In this document: piece after piece, positions 45,500-54,924 of the stretch | Numbering within the stretch: position 1 is the first letter of the stretch | How the letters are laid out: every line of letters begins with the position of its first letter | DNA from: Clostridia bacterium | Lineage (GTDB): Bacteria > Bacillota > Clostridia > TANB77 > CAG-508 | Reading direction: 5' to 3' | Assembly: GCA_900759015.1 (NCBI GenBank) | Contig: CAAEUE010000002.1 | Span: forward strand, 1 to 64,000 | Length of the DNA stretch: 64,000 bases | Program-made: the position numbers and the translations under genes | Notes under the pieces: model-generated | What the model was told of the DNA's origin: nothing | The model's input: only the letters and a program-made list of their open reading frames with translations | Database searches by the model: none

Positions 45500-45530
45500 A
45501 TTTAGCTCCTTAACTTTAGATTAATACTTT

Positions 45531-46370
45531 TTAATTTTCTACATTAATCCTTTGTATTTGTTTTGGTGTAAACAATTTAACATAGTAAGGTTGTATATCT
45601 GGAAATACATCTTTTACAAGCACAATATTTCCATTAATATCTGTAACTTTTAAATTTGGAAATGTCTTAAGCATTTTTTCATCGTTTAAATAATTATCCA
45701 TAAATTCTTTTACACCAGGTCTATTTTGTATCTCTTCATAATCTAACAAATATTGCTCTCCATTTTGCATTTTAATTAAACCACTATGTTCAATTCTTGC
45801 ATAAAACATTCTTAAAGCCACTCCAGTATATACACAATCAACAGCCATAACAATTATTGTTATTATAGTAATTGTTTTTAATACTTTTATATTAATTTTT
45901 TCTTTTAACCAAATTAATAATTTATCTACTTTTTTATTAATATATGTCATTAAAAAGATTGCAAGGATTCCCCAGAATATAGAAAAATATACACATATTC
46001 TACCATTTATATTAAGCGGCATATTCGAATAATCCCACCACTTTACATGCAACATCATTTCTCCAAATAAACTTACTAAGTATTCAACTACAGATCCAAT
46101 TAAAAAACCGCCAAAAAACAATGTAAAATTGTTTTTCTTAAAATATTGTAGAAGCCCGATCATTATTACTGCTCCTAATCCATATATAGCACAAAATGGA
46201 CCATATAAAAAGCTCTGTCTACTTTCTATAACACCTTTTGTAACTAATCCAAATAATGTTTCAATTAAATATCCTAAAATACTATAAATTATAAAATAAG
46301 CTAAAACTCTCCAAATGCTCATTCCTAGAATTGTAAATTTCTTCTTTTCTTTCTTCTTTTTGTTTTGCAT
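45531..46370 (-). CDS. PF06541-type membrane protein
   Basis: A 279-residue membrane protein with about five or six helices, of the family labelled putative ABC-transporter type IV (CmpB, PF06541). The family signature is visible: YLIETLFGLVTKG, FLYGPFCAIYGLGAV, and MLHVKWWDYSNMPLNINGRI. A lysine-rich N-terminus and soluble C-terminal tail follow. Function unknown. ATG 46370 is chosen for GGAGGAATTA. A shorter paralogue lies at 53379-53939. Confidence 0.8.
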   Translation of the reverse strand: MQNKKKKEKKKFTILGMSIWRVLAYFIIYSILGYLIETLFGLVTKGVIESRQSFLYGPFCAIYGLGAVIMIGLLQYFKKNNFTLFFGGFLIGSVVEYLVSLFGEMMLHVKWWDYSNMPLNINGRICVYFSIFWGILAIFLMTYINKKVDKLLIWLKEKINIKVLKTITIITIIVMAVDCVYTGVALRMFYARIEHSGLIKMQNGEQYLLDYEEIQNRPGVKEFMDNYLNDEKMLKTFPNLKVTDINGNIVLVKDVFPDIQPYYVKLFTPKQIQRINVEN

Positions 46371-46437
46371 TAATTCCTCCATTAACTATTACTTTAATTA
46401 TTTATAAATCCAATTTTTATTCATTTTAGAAAATATA

Positions 46438-46471
46438 TAGGGATTTAAGGAACGTCCCCATATCCCTTTTT
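46438..46471. repeat. Dispersed palindromic repeat
   Basis: One unit: TAGGGATTTAAGGAACGTCC then CCATATCCCTTTTTCC, upstream of the P-type ATPase gene. Confidence 0.75.
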
Positions 46472-46568
46472 CCTTTTTTCTTTTTTCTCTTTCGCTTTTC
46501 CTTTTCACCTATCTTAATAATATTTTTAATAAATTGCAATATTTATTTTATTTTTTTGTTAGTATTGT

Positions 46569-46574
46569 TATAAT
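46569..46574 (+). promoter_or_regulatory. -10 of the P-type ATPase gene
   Basis: TATAAT at 46569-46574 (TTGTTATAATTTGG), 37 nt before the chosen TTG start. No clear -35 in the T-rich DNA upstream. Confidence 0.5.
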
Positions 46575-46610
46575 TTGGATATACTTATTTATGAAAGGAG
46601 TGTTTCTTAC

Positions 46611-49259
46611 TTGGAACAAGAAAATTGGCATTCGCTTTCTTCGTCAGAAGTATTAGAAAAATTAAGGACTTCAGACTATGGATTAAGCGAAGAAGAAATT
46701 CGTAGTAGACAAAAAATTTATGGGCTTAATGAACTTTCTAAAAAGAAAAGAAAAAGTATTTTTAAACTGATTTTATATGAACTAAAAGATCCTATGATTA
46801 TAATTCTTATTTTAGCAAGTATTTTATCTTTCTTTTTAGATGAATTTATAGAAGGATATGTAATTATATTCATAGTTTTCTTAAATGCTATAATTAGTGT
46901 TATTCAGCAAAAAAAGGCTGAAGCATCTATAGAAGCTTTAAAAAGTATGAGTTCTCCTACAGCTCATGTTATTAGAAATAACACAGAAGTTATCATCCCA
47001 GCTTCTGAAATTGTAGTTGGAGATATTGTAATTTTAGATGCAGGAAGTGTAGTTCCAGCCGATATGAGGCTTATAGAAAGTGCAAATTTAAAAATTCAAG
47101 AATCAGCTTTAACTGGTGAAACCGTTCCTGTAGAAAAAGATGCAGATGAAGTTTTAAATGCTGATTGCTTTTTAGCAGATAGAATTAACATGGCATATAC
47201 ATCTTCGCTTATTACTTATGGTAGAGGTATTGGTGTTGTTACTGCTACAGGTATGAATACAGAAGTTGGACATATTGCATCTCTTCTTAACAATAATGAT
47301 GAATTTGATACACCTTTAAAAAGAAAACTTTCTGCAGTTGGTAAAACATTAAGTATTGTAGGTTTAATTGTTTGCGTAATTATATTTGTAATCGGACTAC
47401 TTTATAAAAGACCTATTCTTCCATTATTTATGACTGCGATTTCACTTGCAATTTCTATAATTCCAGAGGGCTTACCTGCAACTGCCACAATAGTTATGGC
47501 TCTTGGAGTAAAACGTATGGCAAAAGAAAATGCCTTAATTAGAAAACTTCCTGCTGTCGAAACACTTGGTAGTAGTACTGTTATTTGTTCTGACAAAACT
47601 GGAACTCTTACACAAAACAGAATGGTTGTAAAAAAATTAGCCAATATGGATGACATTTTAAATGGCTTTGCCATTTCTGTAACTAATATACAAAATAAAG
47701 AATCATATAAAGAGCTAATATATTCTGGTTTATTATGTAATGATGCAACATTTGACAAGAAAAATAACAATATGCTTATTGGTGACCCAACAGAAGGTGC
47801 CCTTTTACTGCTTGGTAGAGATTTTTTTAAAATTAATCAAGAAGAGCTAGAAAGGAACTATGAAAGACTTTATGAACAACCTTTTGATTCTGACAGAAAA
47901 CGTATGACTACAGTTCACAATATAGAAGGAACTATAACAGCATATGTAAAAGGCGCTTTAGATGAGCTTTTAAGTGTCTGTGATACAGTTCTTACAACTA
48001 ATGGTATACAAACATTAACCGCTGAATATAAAGAAAAAATACTTAATGTAAATACCTCTCTATCTTCTGAGGCTTTAAGAGTTTTAGGCTTTGCTAAAAA
48101 AATGCTTGATAAAGTTCCAACAGAAGGTGAGAATATAGAAAACAATCTAACTTTTATTGGTGTTGTAGGTATGATTGATCCACCAAGGCTTGAAGTTCCA
48201 AATTCTATAAAAACGTGTAAAGATGCAGGAATTAGAACTATTATGATTACAGGTGACCATGTAATTACAGCAAAAGCTATTGCCAAAGAACTTGGAATAT
48301 ATGAAGAAAACACAAATGCAATAACTGGAACTGAATTAGACAATATGACTGATGATGAATTGGACAAAATCGTCGAAAACACTTCTGTGTTTGCTAGGGT
48401 ATCTCCTAACCACAAATTAAGAATTGTAAATTCTTTAAAAAGAAACGGAGAAATTGTTGCAATGACTGGTGATGGTGTAAACGATGCACCTGCACTTAAT
48501 AAAGCTGATATTGGTATATCAATGGGGATTAATGGTACTGATGTTGCAAAAGATGCTTCTGATATGATTTTATTAGATGATGATTTTACTACTATTGTTT
48601 ATGCCATAAAAGAAGGTCGTAGAGTTTATAAGAATATTCAAAAAGTAATTCAATTTTTATTAGCTGGTAACATTGCAGAAATTTTAACATTATTTATTGC
48701 AACTTTATTAAATTGGGATCCGCCAATTCTTGCAATCCACATTTTATGTATAAATTTAGCAACAGATTCACTTCCTGCTTTAGCATTAGGTGTTGACCCA
48801 GCAAGTAAAAATATAATGAAAGAAAAACCTGTAAAATCTGGTACTCTTTTTGAAAAATCACTAGTTGCTAGAGTTATTTTACATGGTCTTTTTATAACAA
48901 TTGCTACAATTTCTGCATTTTTAATAGGATATAATACAGACAGCTATATTGTAGGTCAAACTATGGCATTTTGTGTTTTAGCAATTTCACAAATGCTACA
49001 TGCATTTAATCAAAGATCTAATACAGACTCTATTTTTACAAAAGGAAATGGTCATAACAAATATCTATTCTTTGCACTTGCATCTTCATTTGTATTATTA
49101 CTAATTATTTTATTTGTTCCAATTGTTAGAAATATATTCAGTTTAACTTTGTTAAAACCAATAGAATGGCTTATAACAATAGGATTATCTATATTGCCGG
49201 TTTTCCTAGTGGAAATAACTAAATTTATAAAGAGAAAATTTAAATTAAATATTATTTAA
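46611..49259 (+). CDS. Cation-transporting P-type ATPase (Ca2+ type)
   Basis: An 882-residue P2-type ATPase moving a cation, probably Ca2+, across the membrane. The phosphorylated Asp is in CSDKTGTLTQN near residue 328; also ALTGETVPVEK, GDPTEGALLLL, MTGDGVNDAPALNKADIGI, and a helix-4 PEGLPAT. About ten membrane helices. TTG 46611 is preferred, with AAAGGAG ten bases upstream; an earlier in-frame TTG at 46575 overlaps the -10 region. Converges with the 5'-nucleotidase gene. Confidence 0.92.
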   Translation: MEQENWHSLSSSEVLEKLRTSDYGLSEEEIRSRQKIYGLNELSKKKRKSIFKLILYELKDPMIIILILASILSFFLDEFIEGYVIIFIVFLNAIISVIQQKKAEASIEALKSMSSPTAHVIRNNTEVIIPASEIVVGDIVILDAGSVVPADMRLIESANLKIQESALTGETVPVEKDADEVLNADCFLADRINMAYTSSLITYGRGIGVVTATGMNTEVGHIASLLNNNDEFDTPLKRKLSAVGKTLSIVGLIVCVIIFVIGLLYKRPILPLFMTAISLAISIIPEGLPATATIVMALGVKRMAKENALIRKLPAVETLGSSTVICSDKTGTLTQNRMVVKKLANMDDILNGFAISVTNIQNKESYKELIYSGLLCNDATFDKKNNNMLIGDPTEGALLLLGRDFFKINQEELERNYERLYEQPFDSDRKRMTTVHNIEGTITAYVKGALDELLSVCDTVLTTNGIQTLTAEYKEKILNVNTSLSSEALRVLGFAKKMLDKVPTEGENIENNLTFIGVVGMIDPPRLEVPNSIKTCKDAGIRTIMITGDHVITAKAIAKELGIYEENTNAITGTELDNMTDDELDKIVENTSVFARVSPNHKLRIVNSLKRNGEIVAMTGDGVNDAPALNKADIGISMGINGTDVAKDASDMILLDDDFTTIVYAIKEGRRVYKNIQKVIQFLLAGNIAEILTLFIATLLNWDPPILAIHILCINLATDSLPALALGVDPASKNIMKEKPVKSGTLFEKSLVARVILHGLFITIATISAFLIGYNTDSYIVGQTMAFCVLAISQMLHAFNQRSNTDSIFTKGNGHNKYLFFALASSFVLLLIILFVPIVRNIFSLTLLKPIEWLITIGLSILPVFLVEITKFIKRKFKLNII

Positions 49260-49262
49260 TAT

Positions 49263-49294
49263 AAAAAATCCAACTTATTCAGTTGGATTTTTTT
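49263..49294. terminator. Bidirectional terminator between converging genes
   Basis: AAAAAATCCAACT (49263-49275) pairs with AGTTGGATTTTTT (49281-49293), loop 5 nt, T run on both strands. It overlaps the stop of the 49275 gene. Confidence 0.88.
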
Positions 49295-49880
49295 GTTTTG
49301 CAAATTCTTTTATTTCTTCATATATATCATAAAAGCTATATACTCTAATTATATTCTTGCCTTCGCAATCTTTATTATATCTTGTATCAAAACACATAAT
49401 TGGCAAAAACTCTGCAAGTTGTTTTATGTTGTGTGGACTATCTTCTATCATTATATCTATATTATTTTCTCTACAATTTTCTAATTTATTAACTGTAGAA
49501 AAAATTAATTTATCATAATATAATTCATTGTCTTTAAACCAATTTCTCACCATGTCCTGCATCTTACTTTGTGCTTCTATATCTTCAAACTCACTAGCCC
49601 TAGCTGTAATAATATATATTTTATGTCCATCTGCTTTAAGTTTATTTAATACTTCTTTTGCAAAAGGTCTAGGCTTTTCTTCTACAGCATATTGTGAGTT
49701 ATATTTTTCCCAAAATTCCATGTCTGTTTGCCTATCCCAACTAAAAATTTCTATACTCTCATATCCTTTAGAATTTACAATCTTTCCCTTGCCTATTTCA
49801 GAAGCATATTTTGTTCCATAGCTCATACAAAATTCATTAAAATTAGTTAATACACCATCAAGGTCAATTCCTATATTCAT
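49275..49880 (-). CDS. 5'(3')-deoxyribonucleotidase-like HAD protein
   Basis: A 201-residue HAD protein of the NT5C type (PF06941). Motif I IGIDLDGVLTNF (DxDG), motif II YIITARASEFED, and motif IV IDIMIEDSPHNIKQLAEF. It would dephosphorylate dNMPs or a related phosphomonoester. ATG 49880 follows AAGGAGGA. It lies 19 bp downstream of the ABC permease gene. Confidence 0.78.
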   Translation of the reverse strand: MNIGIDLDGVLTNFNEFCMSYGTKYASEIGKGKIVNSKGYESIEIFSWDRQTDMEFWEKYNSQYAVEEKPRPFAKEVLNKLKADGHKIYIITARASEFEDIEAQSKMQDMVRNWFKDNELYYDKLIFSTVNKLENCRENNIDIMIEDSPHNIKQLAEFLPIMCFDTRYNKDCEGKNIIRVYSFYDIYEEIKEFAKQKNPTE

Positions 49881-49898
49881 TTTTTCCTCCTTAGTTTA

Positions 49899-51539
49899 CT
49901 AGCTTACTTTGTCAAATAATTTATCTTGATTATTATATACATATCTATTTACAAAATAAGTAATTATAATATGTAGAACTACCAAAATTGCAGCTGTTAT
50001 AAAATAATTTGTAAAACTTAATGGTATGGTCACTATAAATATTATTCCAATTTCTAATAGATTTAATACAAAAGGCCATAATAAATTCATATTTTGTTTT
50101 ACTACTGCGTATTCTGTTGACCATTCTAACTTTGGTTTTCTTAAATCTACTAATTCCATTAATAATGTTTGTAAAATTAACAAAATTAAATTTAATATTA
50201 ATGCTGTTAATAAAAATGCTAGTGATGTTTTTGCTACTACATAAATAAATATTAAAACAATTAGTGATGTTATAGTTCCAAAAACAACATTTGGTATTCC
50301 TTTATAAATTAATTGTTTATAATATGGCACTGGTATATATTTCATAAAAATTGCATTTTGTCCATCTCTTGATATAGCAGTTGGAGCAATATATAGCATA
50401 CTTGTCAAAAATTCTGTAATTGCAAGAATTGCTGCCAATCCAATTGGTGTCTCTATAAAACCACCTAATACGTTTTGGAATTCATTTATTGCTTCTTGTG
50501 AATTATTACTATTTATACTTACAATAAATATTCCCAAAAATACTACTGGCATTAATACAGATGGCAATACACATTGCACAAAAAATATCGGATTTTTAAA
50601 TAGCATTTTAAATTCCTTTGCTACATATGATTTTCCTACTGAATTTATTTTTATGTCTTTACCAGTTATATTTTTCCCTTTCTTTGCTCCAGAAGATAAA
50701 TTACCTACTGCCCCTCTAAAGTAAAGTTTATTTCCTATTAAAATAAATACTATATAACATATTGCTGTAATTCCTAGCAATTTAAAAAATTCAATAAAAC
50801 TTGCATTTACTATTGCATTAATTCCTGGTTTTATAATAGGTAAACTATCACTAACCATTTCTACCATACTATTGGCTTGTGTTAATGCATTTAATAAATC
50901 TGCTTCACTTAATTCTGATGTTCCAGAAAAAGCAAATGAAAGTATAAGTGCTAATGCAATTCCTAATAGTGGTGCTATAAGTTTAAATCTATCTTTATTT
51001 TTTACACCCTTTGAAAAACTCATTATTACCATTATTATAAAAGTTGCAATAAGTATTGGAATTATTGGAAATATTATTAATACCAATAATGAAACTATAT
51101 AGTACATTGCCCCTGCTGATGTAAGAATTCCATAAACAATTATTGGTGCTACTGCAAATATTAATTCCATTACATACTCTGTTACTAATATTACATTTAA
51201 TTTTGAAATTAATATTTCTCTAGGCTTTAATGGTAATGGCAAAATGTAATCCAAATCTTTTGAAAAATAGAATACATTTGTTGCTGATATAATTGATTGT
51301 ATTATTGTAAGTAGTGCTAACCCTAATAAAAATATTCCAATAAACATTGCTTCTTGATGCACTTGCTGTAGTGTTGTAATTAATCCATATGAAAGGAATC
51401 CAAATATTCCCATTAAATATACTAGTAAAATCCCATAAAGTATTATTTTTCCTACTTTGCTTGTTTTTTTATTATTTTCACTATATTTTTGGAAGGAATT
51501 TTTAAGGAGAACTTTTGTAAGTGAAATTATCTTATTCAT
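49899..51539 (-). CDS. ABC transporter permease, ABC-2 type
   Basis: A 546-residue integral membrane protein with about twelve hydrophobic segments and few motifs. The segment FYFSKDLDYILPLPLKPREIL is characteristic of a large permease subunit of ABC-2-type exporters in Bacillota. It pairs with the ATPase gene directly upstream (8-bp overlap). The substrate is unknown; antimicrobial peptide or lipid export is a family-level possibility. ATG 51539 overlaps the ATPase stop. Confidence 0.8.
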   Translation of the reverse strand: MNKIISLTKVLLKNSFQKYSENNKKTSKVGKIILYGILLVYLMGIFGFLSYGLITTLQQVHQEAMFIGIFLLGLALLTIIQSIISATNVFYFSKDLDYILPLPLKPREILISKLNVILVTEYVMELIFAVAPIIVYGILTSAGAMYYIVSLLVLIIFPIIPILIATFIIMVIMSFSKGVKNKDRFKLIAPLLGIALALILSFAFSGTSELSEADLLNALTQANSMVEMVSDSLPIIKPGINAIVNASFIEFFKLLGITAICYIVFILIGNKLYFRGAVGNLSSGAKKGKNITGKDIKINSVGKSYVAKEFKMLFKNPIFFVQCVLPSVLMPVVFLGIFIVSINSNNSQEAINEFQNVLGGFIETPIGLAAILAITEFLTSMLYIAPTAISRDGQNAIFMKYIPVPYYKQLIYKGIPNVVFGTITSLIVLIFIYVVAKTSLAFLLTALILNLILLILQTLLMELVDLRKPKLEWSTEYAVVKQNMNLLWPFVLNLLEIGIIFIVTIPLSFTNYFITAAILVVLHIIITYFVNRYVYNNQDKLFDKVS

Positions 51540-52257
51540 CTTGTGTAATCTCCAAGAATAGTTCTTCTAATGTTCCATTGTCTTTTAGTTTTGTCTTCAT
51601 TTCTTCAAATGTTCCAACAAAAATTAATTTCCCCTTATTTATAATTCCTACTCTGTCACATAATTTTTCTGCAACTTCTAAAACATGTGTAGAAAAGAAA
51701 ACACAATTACCTTCCTTTGCGTGTTTCCTCATCATTTCTTTTAAGTCATAAGATGCCTTTGGATCCAACCCAGTCATTGGCTCATCTAATATCCAATTTT
51801 TTGGATTATTTAAAAGAGCACCACATAATATTATTTTTTGACGCATTCCGTGTGAATAGCCTTGCATCTCTTCATTTAAATTATCATATATCTCAAATTT
51901 CTTTGTTAACTCTTCTATTCTTTGTTTTCTTATTTCTTTTGGGACCTCATAAATATCTCCCATAAAATTTAAGTATTCTATTCCTTTAAGTTTTAAGAAT
52001 ATATCTGGTGTGTCTGGTACAAATCCTATAGTTTTTTTAGCAGAAATACTATCCTTTTTTATATCTTTATCATCTACCAATATTTTTCCCTCATCGGCAT
52101 TTAATATGCCTGTAATCATCTTGATAGTTGTTGTTTTTCCTGCACCATTTGGTCCTAAAAAGCCAAAAATTTCTCCATCTTTTATTTCTAAGTTTAGGGA
52201 ATCTACAGATTTTTTTCCTTTTACATATGACTTAGAAATATTTTCTAATTTAATCAT
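51532..52257 (-). CDS. ABC transporter ATP-binding protein
   Basis: A 241-residue ABC ATPase. Walker A is GFLGPNGAGKTTTIK, the signature is GYSHGMRQKIILCGAL, and Walker B is NWILDEPMTGLDP, followed by HVLEVAE. It powers the 49899-51539 permease. ATG 52257 is chosen for AAGGGGG upstream; the longer frame to 52296 has none. Confidence 0.92.
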   Translation of the reverse strand: MIKLENISKSYVKGKKSVDSLNLEIKDGEIFGFLGPNGAGKTTTIKMITGILNADEGKILVDDKDIKKDSISAKKTIGFVPDTPDIFLKLKGIEYLNFMGDIYEVPKEIRKQRIEELTKKFEIYDNLNEEMQGYSHGMRQKIILCGALLNNPKNWILDEPMTGLDPKASYDLKEMMRKHAKEGNCVFFSTHVLEVAEKLCDRVGIINKGKLIFVGTFEEMKTKLKDNGTLEELFLEITQDE

Positions 52258-52431
52258 GGTTATCCCCCTTTTTTTATATTTTTCATGATTGTACAATTTT
52301 TTTATTCTATTAGCAATACTATTTATAAATTATTAAGATATAATATATTAAAATTCTATTAATATCTTTACAGCAGAGCCATTTTGCTATATACTATATT
52401 GGCAGACAAATTATTAGGAGGTCTCTTACAA

Positions 52432-53340
52432 ATGAAAAATAAAGTAGTTATAATAGGTACTGGTAACGTTGGAGTTAGTTATGCCTACTCACTTTTAAGT
52501 TCTAACATAAATATACATGAAATTGTATTAATAGACATTAATATGCAAAAAGCTGAAGGAGAAGCATTAGATTTACTAAATTGTATACCACTTACTAACA
52601 CTTCTTCTAAAATCAAGTTTGGAACATATGAAGAATGTAATGATGCATCAATTATATGTATAACAGCAGGTGTTAGCCAAAGAGCAAATATTTCATCTAG
52701 AATGGAAGATTTGCATAATGCAAGTAATATTTTTAAAGAAATTGTTAAAAGTATTGCAGCTACAAAATTTAATGGAATTATACTTGTCGCAGGTAACCCA
52801 CTAGATGTTATGACATATCTTACTTGGCAATATTCAGGACTAAATTCAAATAAAATTATTGGTTCTGGAACATCATTAGATTCTGCAAGACTTCAAAATA
52901 TTATTGCAAATAAACTTGAGGTTTCACCAAAAAGTATACATGCTTATGTAATTGGTGAACATGGAAATAGTGGGTTTGTTCCTTGGAGCAATGCAAAAAT
53001 CGGTTTAGAACCAATTTCTAACTATTTATCACACGAAGATATGATAAATATAGAAGATGAAACAAGAAACTTTGGTTTTAAAATTGCTCAAAAGAAGAAT
53101 TACACTTGTTTTGGAATAGCTTCTGCTTTAACAAGAATAACTAGTGCAATTATAGCAGATGAAAAAGCGATTATATGTGTTTCTTCTTATGATCCAGTTC
53201 AAAAAGTATTTATTAGTACACCTTCTGTTATTGGAATAAATGGTGTCGAAAAAACTGGAATTATGGCTTTAAATCAAGAGGAAATTCACAAATTCGAAAA
53301 CTCTGCAAATATTATACGAAATGCTATTAATGAAATTTAA
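52432..53340 (+). CDS. ldh: L-lactate dehydrogenase
   Basis: A 302-residue NAD-dependent LDH reducing pyruvate to L-lactate. The Rossmann start is VVIIGTGNVGVSYAYSLL, the substrate-specificity loop is TAGVSQRANISSRMED, and the catalytic His is in VIGEHGNSGFVPWS, preceded by the Asp helix (SGTSLDSARLQNIIA). The malate-dehydrogenase alternative is less likely from length and GEHG context. ATG 52432 follows AGGAGG. Confidence 0.88.
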   Translation: MKNKVVIIGTGNVGVSYAYSLLSSNINIHEIVLIDINMQKAEGEALDLLNCIPLTNTSSKIKFGTYEECNDASIICITAGVSQRANISSRMEDLHNASNIFKEIVKSIAATKFNGIILVAGNPLDVMTYLTWQYSGLNSNKIIGSGTSLDSARLQNIIANKLEVSPKSIHAYVIGEHGNSGFVPWSNAKIGLEPISNYLSHEDMINIEDETRNFGFKIAQKKNYTCFGIASALTRITSAIIADEKAIICVSSYDPVQKVFISTPSVIGINGVEKTGIMALNQEEIHKFENSANIIRNAINEI

Positions 53341-53378
53341 ATATACTACCTCCTACATTTGTTATAGGGGGTTTTTTT

Positions 53379-53939
53379 ATGGAAGCGTCAAAAGCTTTAA
53401 TTGTAAAAAAGAAATTAACAGATACACAATATATAATATTATATTTTTTCCTTTACTCATTTATTGGATGGTTAATGGAAACTTTTTATTCATTACTTGT
53501 ATTGGGACATTTCACAAATCGTGGATTTTTAGTTGGTCCAATTTGTCCTATTTATGGATTTGGAGCAATTTTAATGATTTTGTTTATTGGTCAATATAAG
53601 AAAAATTCAATTAAATTATTTTTAGCTTCAGCTTTCATTTTCTCCGCATTTGAATATGTAGTAGGTTTTGCATTAGATGCGATTTTTGCTGCCAAATGGT
53701 GGGATTATACATATGACTTTTTTAATTTGAATGGTAGAATTAGTATTTTATATACAATAGCATGGGGATTTATCGGATTATTATTTATTAATCATATTCA
53801 TCCATTTTTTTCTAAGAAAATAGAAAAATCCTTATCTGCTATTCCAACCTATATTTTAAAAGTCCTTATATATTTAATGCCAATAATTTTAATTATTGAT
53901 ACTATTTTCTCTAGTTTAAAATATCTAGGTATATTATAA
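53379..53939 (+). CDS. PF06541-type membrane protein, short
   Basis: A 186-residue membrane protein with about five helices, paralogous to 45531-46370. Family landmarks: YSFIGWLMETFYSLLVLG, FLVGPICPIYGFGAILMI and AAKWWDYTYDFFNLNGRISI. It lacks the long soluble tail of its paralogue. Function unknown. ATG 53379 is preceded by GGGGGTTTTTTT, a weak ribosome site fused with a T run that may also terminate ldh. It ends at a terminator (53953-53985). Confidence 0.78.
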   Translation: MEASKALIVKKKLTDTQYIILYFFLYSFIGWLMETFYSLLVLGHFTNRGFLVGPICPIYGFGAILMILFIGQYKKNSIKLFLASAFIFSAFEYVVGFALDAIFAAKWWDYTYDFFNLNGRISILYTIAWGFIGLLFINHIHPFFSKKIEKSLSAIPTYILKVLIYLMPIILIIDTIFSSLKYLGIL

Positions 53940-53952
53940 TGTCGAATTTTGA

Positions 53953-53985
53953 AGGTATAGGTCGAACGATTTATACCCTTTTTTA
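53953..53985 (+). terminator. Terminator after the PF06541 gene
   Basis: GGTATAGGTCG pairs (with G-U) with CGATTTATACC, then CTTTTTT. About 14 bp past the stop. Confidence 0.75.
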
Positions 53986-54009
53986 TTGCTCTTTTTAGTA
54001 AAATTTGGT

Positions 54010-54015
54010 ATAATA
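54010..54015 (+). promoter_or_regulatory. Extended -10 of the RelA/SpoT-like gene
   Basis: TTTGGTATAAT: the TATAAT lies 42 nt before the chosen TTG start, followed by CGCGCGC. A -35 is not obvious. Confidence 0.5.
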
Positions 54016-54056
54016 TTCTTCGCGCGCAAATATATTTTATTATAGAGGTGATATCA

Positions 54057-54875
54057 TTGTCTCAAAAGACAAACTCATTGGAATCCGGCGAAAGTAGCGA
54101 GGTTCTTGCTGTTCCCGCGCAAAGAATTGGACTTGCTCAATTTATTTTAAGTCCAGAACAAAGGACAGCTATAGATAATAGAAATAATCTAGTAAGATTA
54201 TATGATACATATAAAAATGATTATCTTAAATACTATATACAAAATCTAGAAGCAGAAAATGCAAGTTTACAGGCTGCTTTTAAAAACGTAGATTTTTATA
54301 TTATGTCTAGGGTAAAATCTAAACATAACTATATAGAAAAATTAGATAAAAAAGGTGAAGCTTTAGATATATTTGGAGACAAAATAATTATCTTAGCTGT
54401 AGATGGTAAAACAGATGAAGATTTATTAATTCAAAAAGCTTACGAAATGGAAAAATTTTTAGTTACACATGATCCAAATATAACTGAACTTTCTAGGAAA
54501 AGAAAAGATTATATAGCAGAACCTAAAAAAAATGGTTATTCATCCTTACATACAACTCGTATTGTTCATGTTCCAGATAAAGATATTAAATTTTATCGTG
54601 AAACACAAATAAAAACATTTAGAATGAGAGAAACAGAAAAAAATGGGACTGCAGGTCATTCTTCTGTATACAAAAATAATAGGGATTTATTTTTGCAAAA
54701 AATTAAAAACAGAATTTCTGCGGAATTCTTTTTACCTAAATACATGCATTTTGAATTTGATAGAAAATCTAGAAGTGATAAATTAGTTCAAGATAGTTTT
54801 GAATCAAATTTTAAATATTATTTTGGTTTAAATTTTGACGAATTTATGCAAATGAGAGCCATACAATTAAGATAA
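54057..54875 (+). CDS. RelA/SpoT-like synthetase-domain protein
   Basis: A 272-residue protein with a RelA_SpoT-type core: IMSRVKSKHNYIEKLDKK (G-loop-like), DIFGDKIIILAV, KDYIAEPKKNGYSSLHTT and ETQIKTFRMRETEKNGTAGH. In RelA these positions bind ATP and GDP/GTP to make (p)ppGpp. Here the usual Arg in the RxIV strand is Lys (FGDKIII), and the N-terminal 50 residues are novel. It may be an alarmone synthetase, a toxin-type synthetase, or inactive. TTG 54057 is chosen for AGAGGTG seven bases upstream. It is flanked by its own promoter and terminator. Confidence 0.72.
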   Translation: MSQKTNSLESGESSEVLAVPAQRIGLAQFILSPEQRTAIDNRNNLVRLYDTYKNDYLKYYIQNLEAENASLQAAFKNVDFYIMSRVKSKHNYIEKLDKKGEALDIFGDKIIILAVDGKTDEDLLIQKAYEMEKFLVTHDPNITELSRKRKDYIAEPKKNGYSSLHTTRIVHVPDKDIKFYRETQIKTFRMRETEKNGTAGHSSVYKNNRDLFLQKIKNRISAEFFLPKYMHFEFDRKSRSDKLVQDSFESNFKYYFGLNFDEFMQMRAIQLR

Positions 54876-54910
54876 AAAGACGTGATTTTAATTTTAATCA
54901 CGTCTTTTTT
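54874..54910 (+). terminator. Terminator after the RelA/SpoT-like gene
   Basis: AAAAAGACGTGATT pairs with AATCACGTCTTTTTT (12-14 bp). The stem starts at the stop codon. A T run is present on both strands, so it may also serve the converging O-methyltransferase gene. Confidence 0.88.
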
Positions 54911-54924
54911 CTAACACTATATTT

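Noticed and set aside
47915..48415. 166-codon minus-strand frame inside the P-type ATPase
   Set aside because: Antisense shadow of a highly conserved gene.
52297..52431. Possible T-box or riboswitch before ldh
   Set aside because: Only a -10-like TATAAT and AT-rich DNA; no conserved riboswitch core was recognised.
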